A DNA stretch of 9,158 nt, from positions 1-9,158 of the forward strand of contig QGUS01000050.1 in NCBI GenBank assembly GCA_003242515.1, given 5' to 3'. Both the position numbers and the translations under genes were made by a program. This DNA is from Actinomycetota bacterium (lineage in GTDB: Bacteria > Actinomycetota > Acidimicrobiia > Spongiisociales > ZC4RG35). The notes beneath the pieces are model-generated. The model was not told where the DNA came from. It worked only from the letters and a program-made list of their open reading frames with translations, and made no database searches. Of this stretch, positions 6,628 through 9,158 are shown piece by piece. The first letter of the stretch is position 1; each line of letters opens with the position of its first letter.

Positions 6628-7791
6628 ATGCCTGATGCAGTCATCGTTGCCACGGCGAGGACCCCGATCGGCCGCGCCTACAAGGGCTCGCTGATCGACG
6701 TCCGTGCCGACGACCTGGCGGCCATGGCCATCTCGGCCCTGATGGAGAAGGTGCCGCAGGTCGATCCGGCTTCCGTGGTCGACGTCATGGTCGGCTGCGC
6801 CATGACCCACCACGAGCAGGGCTACAACGTCGCCCGTCCCGCCGCCCTGCTGGCCGGGCTGCCCGACACCGTGCCTGCCACCACGGTCAACCGCTTCTGC
6901 GCCTCGTCGCTGCAGACCATCCGGATGGCCTATCACGCCATCAACACCGGCGAGGGCGACGTCTACGTCGCCGCGGGCGTCGAGTCGATCACCCGCACCT
7001 ACGGCCGGGCTTTCGAGTCGTCCGACCTCAACCCGCGGTTCACCGACAACACCCGGGCCGACTACATCAACAACGTCTACATCCCCATGGGGATCACGGC
7101 GGAGAACGTCGCCGCCAGGTACGGGATCACCCGGGAGCGGCAGGACGAGTACGCCAAGCTGTCCCAGGACCGGGCGGTGGAGGCCCAGAAGAACGGGTTC
7201 TTCGACCGTGAGATCACCCCGGTGACGGTGCCGGACGGCCGGGTGATCAGCGCCGACGACGGCCCCCGGCCCAACACCACGCTGGAGCGGCTCGCCGAGC
7301 TGGAGCCGGCGTTCATCCCCGGCGGCACCGTGACCGCCGGCAACGCATGCCCGCTCAACGACGGCGCCGCCGCGGTGATGGTCATGTCCGACACCAGGGC
7401 CGCCGAGCTGGGCCTGACTCCGCTGGCGCGGATCGTCGCCTCGTCCGTCACGGGCCTGGAGCCCGAGTACATGGGCATGGGGCCCGTCAACGCGGTGCGC
7501 CAGGTGCTGGATCGTGCCGGGATGAGCCTCTCCGACATCGACGTGATCGAGATCAACGAGGCCTTCGCCGCCCAGGTGCTGGCCTGTGTCGACCAGCTCG
7601 GGATCGACATCGAGAAGCTGAACCCGCATGGCGGCGCCATCGCCCTCGGCCACCCCTTCGGCGCCACCGGCGCCCGGATCATGGGGACACTGATCAACGA
7701 CCTGCAGACCCTGGACGGCACCTACGGCCTGGAGACCATGTGCGTCGGCGGCGGCCAGGGCATGGCGATGATCATCGAGAGGCTGTCGTAG
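6628..7791 (+). CDS. Thiolase (acetyl-CoA C-acyltransferase/acetyltransferase)
   Basis: A 387-residue complete thiolase. The nucleophile is Cys91 in VNRFCASSLQ; the other conserved blocks are GNACPLNDGAAA (238-249), NEAFA (310-314), GHPFGATGAR with His342 (341-350) and Cys372 in CVGGGQG (372-378), the acid/base cysteine. It cleaves 3-ketoacyl-CoA with CoA in beta-oxidation or, in reverse, condenses acyl-CoAs; direction and chain length cannot be told from sequence. ATG 6628 lies 6 nt after AGGAGG; ATG 6622 is in frame but directly abuts that Shine-Dalgarno. No beta-oxidation partner (enoyl-CoA hydratase, acyl-CoA dehydrogenase) is adjacent. Its position between rimM and trmD is unusual, and it has its own terminator. 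Confidence 0.95.
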   Translation: MPDAVIVATARTPIGRAYKGSLIDVRADDLAAMAISALMEKVPQVDPASVVDVMVGCAMTHHEQGYNVARPAALLAGLPDTVPATTVNRFCASSLQTIRMAYHAINTGEGDVYVAAGVESITRTYGRAFESSDLNPRFTDNTRADYINNVYIPMGITAENVAARYGITRERQDEYAKLSQDRAVEAQKNGFFDREITPVTVPDGRVISADDGPRPNTTLERLAELEPAFIPGGTVTAGNACPLNDGAAAVMVMSDTRAAELGLTPLARIVASSVTGLEPEYMGMGPVNAVRQVLDRAGMSLSDIDVIEINEAFAAQVLACVDQLGIDIEKLNPHGGAIALGHPFGATGARIMGTLINDLQTLDGTYGLETMCVGGGQGMAMIIERLS

Positions 7792-7798
7792 GCCGGCC

Positions 7799-7831
7799 GT
7801 ATCCGGCCGGGCCCCGAGCCCGGCCGGATAC
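7799..7831 (+). terminator. Hairpin terminator of the thiolase gene, overlapping the trmD promoter
   Basis: A perfect 14-bp stem, GTATCCGGCCGGGC (7799-7812) with GCCCGGCCGGATAC (7818-7831), loop CCCGA. It begins 7 nt after the thiolase stop and is followed by CCCTTT. The 3' arm contains the first three bases of the trmD -10 box, so the two elements share DNA. Confidence 0.75.
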
Positions 7832-7840
7832 CCTTTCAGC
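7826..7840 (+). promoter_or_regulatory. Leaderless promoter of trmD
   Basis: GGATACCCT (7826-7834), six bases, then GTG 7841. TACCCT matches TANNNT and lies at the spacing that puts the transcription start at the GTG. There is no Shine-Dalgarno. The arrangement is identical in sequence and spacing to that before the MoxR gene. No -35 box is apparent inside the hairpin DNA upstream. Confidence 0.6.
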
Positions 7841-8521
7841 GTGAAGATCCGCGTCGTCACCATGTTCCCCGAGTATTTCGAGGGCCCCCTCGACGTCTCC
7901 ATCGTGGGGCGCGCCATCGAGGACGGGATCCTCGAGGTCGAGCTGATCGACCTCCGCGAGCACGGTCTCGGGAAGCACAAGCAGCTCGACGACACGCCGT
8001 TCGGGGGCGGTCCCGGCATGGTGATGCGGATCGAGCCCCTGGCCGGGGTGCTGGAGCCGCTCGAGAACACACATCGGGTCCTGTTCACGCCCTCCGGCCA
8101 CCCCATGAAGCAGGAGACGCTCGACCGGTGGGCGGCCCTCGAGGAGATCACCTTCGTCTGCGGGCGATACGAGGGGGTCGACCAGCGCGTGATCGACCAC
8201 TTCATCGACGAGGAGACTAGCCTCGGCGACTACGTGCTGGCGGGGGGAGAGGTGGCCGCCGCAGCGGCCATCGAGGGCATCGCCCGACTGCTGCCCGGCG
8301 TGGTCGGCAACCCCGACTCCACGGTGTTCGAGTCGTTCCGTGACGGCCTGCTCGAGGAGCCGGTCTACACCCGCCCCGCCGAGTTCCGGGGCTGGAAGGT
8401 GCCGGAGATCCTCCTCTCCGGCGACCACGCCCGGATCGAGGCGTGGCGGAAGGAGCAGAGGCTGCAGCGGACCAGGGAGCGGCGTCCCGACCTGCTGGAT
8501 GGTCTACCTTCCGACAACTGA
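7841..8521 (+). CDS. trmD: tRNA (guanine-37-N1)-methyltransferase TrmD
   Basis: The 226-residue SPOUT methyltransferase makes m1G37 next to the anticodon, using S-adenosylmethionine, and prevents +1 frameshifting. Diagnostic motifs are DDTPFGGGPGMVM (50-62), FTPSG (82-86), CGRYEGVDQRV (107-117) and SLGDYVLAGGE (127-137), the last two forming the trefoil-knot cofactor site. RLLPGVVGN (149-157) and FRDGLLEEPVYTRP (166-179) follow, with Asp168 at the position of the catalytic aspartate; then EFRGWKVPEILLSGDH (181-196). Length is normal. GTG 7841 starts the canonical MKIRVVTMFP. Its stop TGA is part of the extended -10 of rplS. It is normally next to rimM but is separated here by two unrelated genes. 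Confidence 0.97.
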   Translation: MKIRVVTMFPEYFEGPLDVSIVGRAIEDGILEVELIDLREHGLGKHKQLDDTPFGGGPGMVMRIEPLAGVLEPLENTHRVLFTPSGHPMKQETLDRWAALEEITFVCGRYEGVDQRVIDHFIDEETSLGDYVLAGGEVAAAAAIEGIARLLPGVVGNPDSTVFESFRDGLLEEPVYTRPAEFRGWKVPEILLSGDHARIEAWRKEQRLQRTRERRPDLLDGLPSDN

Positions 8522-8564
8522 TAGAATCGGCCGCCGGGCTGAGCATCCGCCCGTGTCCGAGGAG
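8519..8564 (+). promoter_or_regulatory. Extended -10 promoter, short leader and ribosome-binding site of rplS
   Basis: TGATAGAAT (8519-8527) reads as an extended -10 (TGN followed by TAGAAT), and its TGA is also the trmD stop. The leader of about 35-40 nt includes a 5-bp stem CGGGC/GCCCG (8535-8539 and 8549-8553) and Shine-Dalgarno GAGGAG (8559-8564), 5 nt before the ATG. No -35 box is evident. This would let rplS be expressed separately from trmD. Confidence 0.5.
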
Positions 8565-8569
8565 TCCTC

Positions 8570-8914
8570 ATGAATGAACTTCAAGCCGTCGAGAGCGCGC
8601 ACGTCCGGGAAGACGTCCCGGACTTCCGCCCCGGCGACAACGTAAAGGTCCATGTCCGGGTCGTCGAAGGCGGCCGGGAGCGCATCCAGGTGTTCGAAGG
8701 CGTCGTCATCGCCCGCAACGGCGAGGGCACCGGTGCCACGTTCACCGTGCGCAAGATCAGCTTCGGCGTCGGTGTCGAGCGGATCTTCCCGGTCCACGCC
8801 CCGATCGTCCAGAAGATCGAGGTCGTCCGTCGCGGCGACGTCCGGCGCTCCAAGCTCTATTACCTGCGGGAGCGGGCCGGCAAGTCGGCTCGTATCAAGG
8901 AGCTGAGGGACTGA
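8570..8914 (+). CDS. rplS: 50S ribosomal protein bL19
   Basis: This 114-residue protein lies at the 30S-50S interface. The sequence is canonical: DVPDFRPGDNVKVHVRVVEGG (15-35), RIQVFEGVVIARNGEGTGATFTVRKISFGVGVERIFPVHAPIV (38-80), and the C-terminal RRGDVRRSKLYYLRERAGKSARIKE. ATG 8570 has GAGGAG 5 nt upstream. Order trmD-rplS-lepB is the usual actinobacterial one. The end of the gene carries the ribosome-binding site for lepB. Confidence 0.97.
   Translation: MNELQAVESAHVREDVPDFRPGDNVKVHVRVVEGGRERIQVFEGVVIARNGEGTGATFTVRKISFGVGVERIFPVHAPIVQKIEVVRRGDVRRSKLYYLRERAGKSARIKELRD
8897..8913 (+). promoter_or_regulatory. Ribosome-binding site and CTG start of lepB
   Basis: AAGGAG at 8897-8902, eight bases, then CTG 8911-8913, whose last two bases are the first two of the rplS TGA stop. 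The spacing is ideal for initiation at this CTG, and the next in-frame CTG (8938) has no such site. Confidence 0.5.
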
Positions 8915-9158
8915 CGTCCGATCGCCCGGGCCGTCACCTGAGGCCCGAGGATCGGCTTCCCGGGATCCCTGATCCGGAGGCCGATCCGGGCACCCAAGAG
9001 GAAGCACCCGGCAAGCCGCGCTCTTTCTGGCGCGAGCTGCCGGGTCTTCTCATCACGGCGCTCGTCATCGCCATCCTGATCAAGACGTTCCTCTTCCAGC
9101 CCTTCTACACCCCTCCGAGTCCATGCTCCCGACGAACCCACATAAACAACCGGGAGTG
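8911..9158 (+). CDS. lepB: Signal peptidase I, N-terminal part, probable CTG start, frameshifted near window end
   Basis: The visible part is a Pro/Asp-rich cytoplasmic segment (about 1-40), a transmembrane helix LPGLLITALVIAILIKTF (43-60) and LFQPFY, the sequence that precedes the catalytic motif of signal peptidase I, which removes signal peptides outside the membrane. No ATG, GTG or TTG occurs in this frame between rplS and the helix. The best start is CTG 8911: AAGGAG (8897-8902) is 8 nt upstream and CTGA overlaps the rplS stop. The expected catalytic motif PSESMLPT is present but in another frame (9111-9134), as if one base were missing at about 9109-9110; further on THINNRE returns to the original frame. 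These defects, in the last 50 bases only, look like sequence error at a contig end. The remainder of the gene lies outside the window. Confidence 0.8.
   Translation, partial: MTSDRPGRHLRPEDRLPGIPDPEADPGTQEEAPGKPRSFWRELPGLLITALVIAILIKTFLFQPFYTPPSPCSRRTHINNRE

Noticed and set aside
6262..8205. A 647-codon open frame on the minus strand across the thiolase gene and trmD
   Set aside because: Antisense shadow of two clear genes; Gly/His/Asp/Val-rich composition without protein-like motifs.

Overview
This 9.2 kb window comes from a high-GC bacterium, almost certainly an actinomycetote (Actinomycetota). The signs are GC-rich third codon positions, frequent GTG starts, TANNNT -10 boxes placed directly upstream of GTG codons with no Shine-Dalgarno (leaderless genes), strong hairpins without T-tracts, and actinobacterial-type versions of every housekeeping protein. 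The Ser/Thr-rich linker of the lipoprotein and the style of the Ffh, sigma-factor and LepB sequences suggest Acidimicrobiia or a neighbouring class, but I cannot fix the class by eye. The odd length and the degraded coding sequence at both extreme ends suggest the window is a whole metagenomic or draft contig.

Left part (1-2893). On the minus strand a CoxD-like MoxR AAA+ ATPase gene (641-1513) overlaps by 4 nt a CoxE-like VWA-domain gene (ends at the left edge, reading frame broken near position 60). The pair probably forms a metal- or complex-maturation chaperone module. Divergent from it, across a 227-bp intergenic region, is a two-gene unit: an RNA polymerase sigma factor (1741-2274) and an overlapping single-pass membrane protein (2271-2837) that is probably its regulator or anti-sigma factor. 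The unit ends in a 13-bp perfect hairpin.

Central part (2965-5471). This is the conserved SRP and 30S-maturation cluster: ffh (leaderless GTG), rpsP with a long Glu/Ala tail, khpA (KH domain) and rimM, all tightly spaced or overlapping and likely co-transcribed.

Interruption (5472-7840). The usual rimM-trmD neighbourhood is split by about 2.4 kb: a convergent lipoprotein gene whose stop abuts the rimM stop inside a palindrome, and a divergent thiolase gene. The thiolase terminator hairpin contains the -10 box of a leaderless trmD.

Right part (7826-9158). trmD, rplS and the start of lepB (signal peptidase I) resume the conserved order. lepB has no ATG, GTG or TTG in its frame and appears to start at a CTG overlapping the rplS stop; its catalytic region is frameshifted in the last 50 bp.

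No novel defence, mobile or biosynthetic system is visible. The interest lies in gene-order disruption, promoter and terminator architecture, start-codon choice, and the uncharacterised sigma/membrane-protein and lipoprotein genes.
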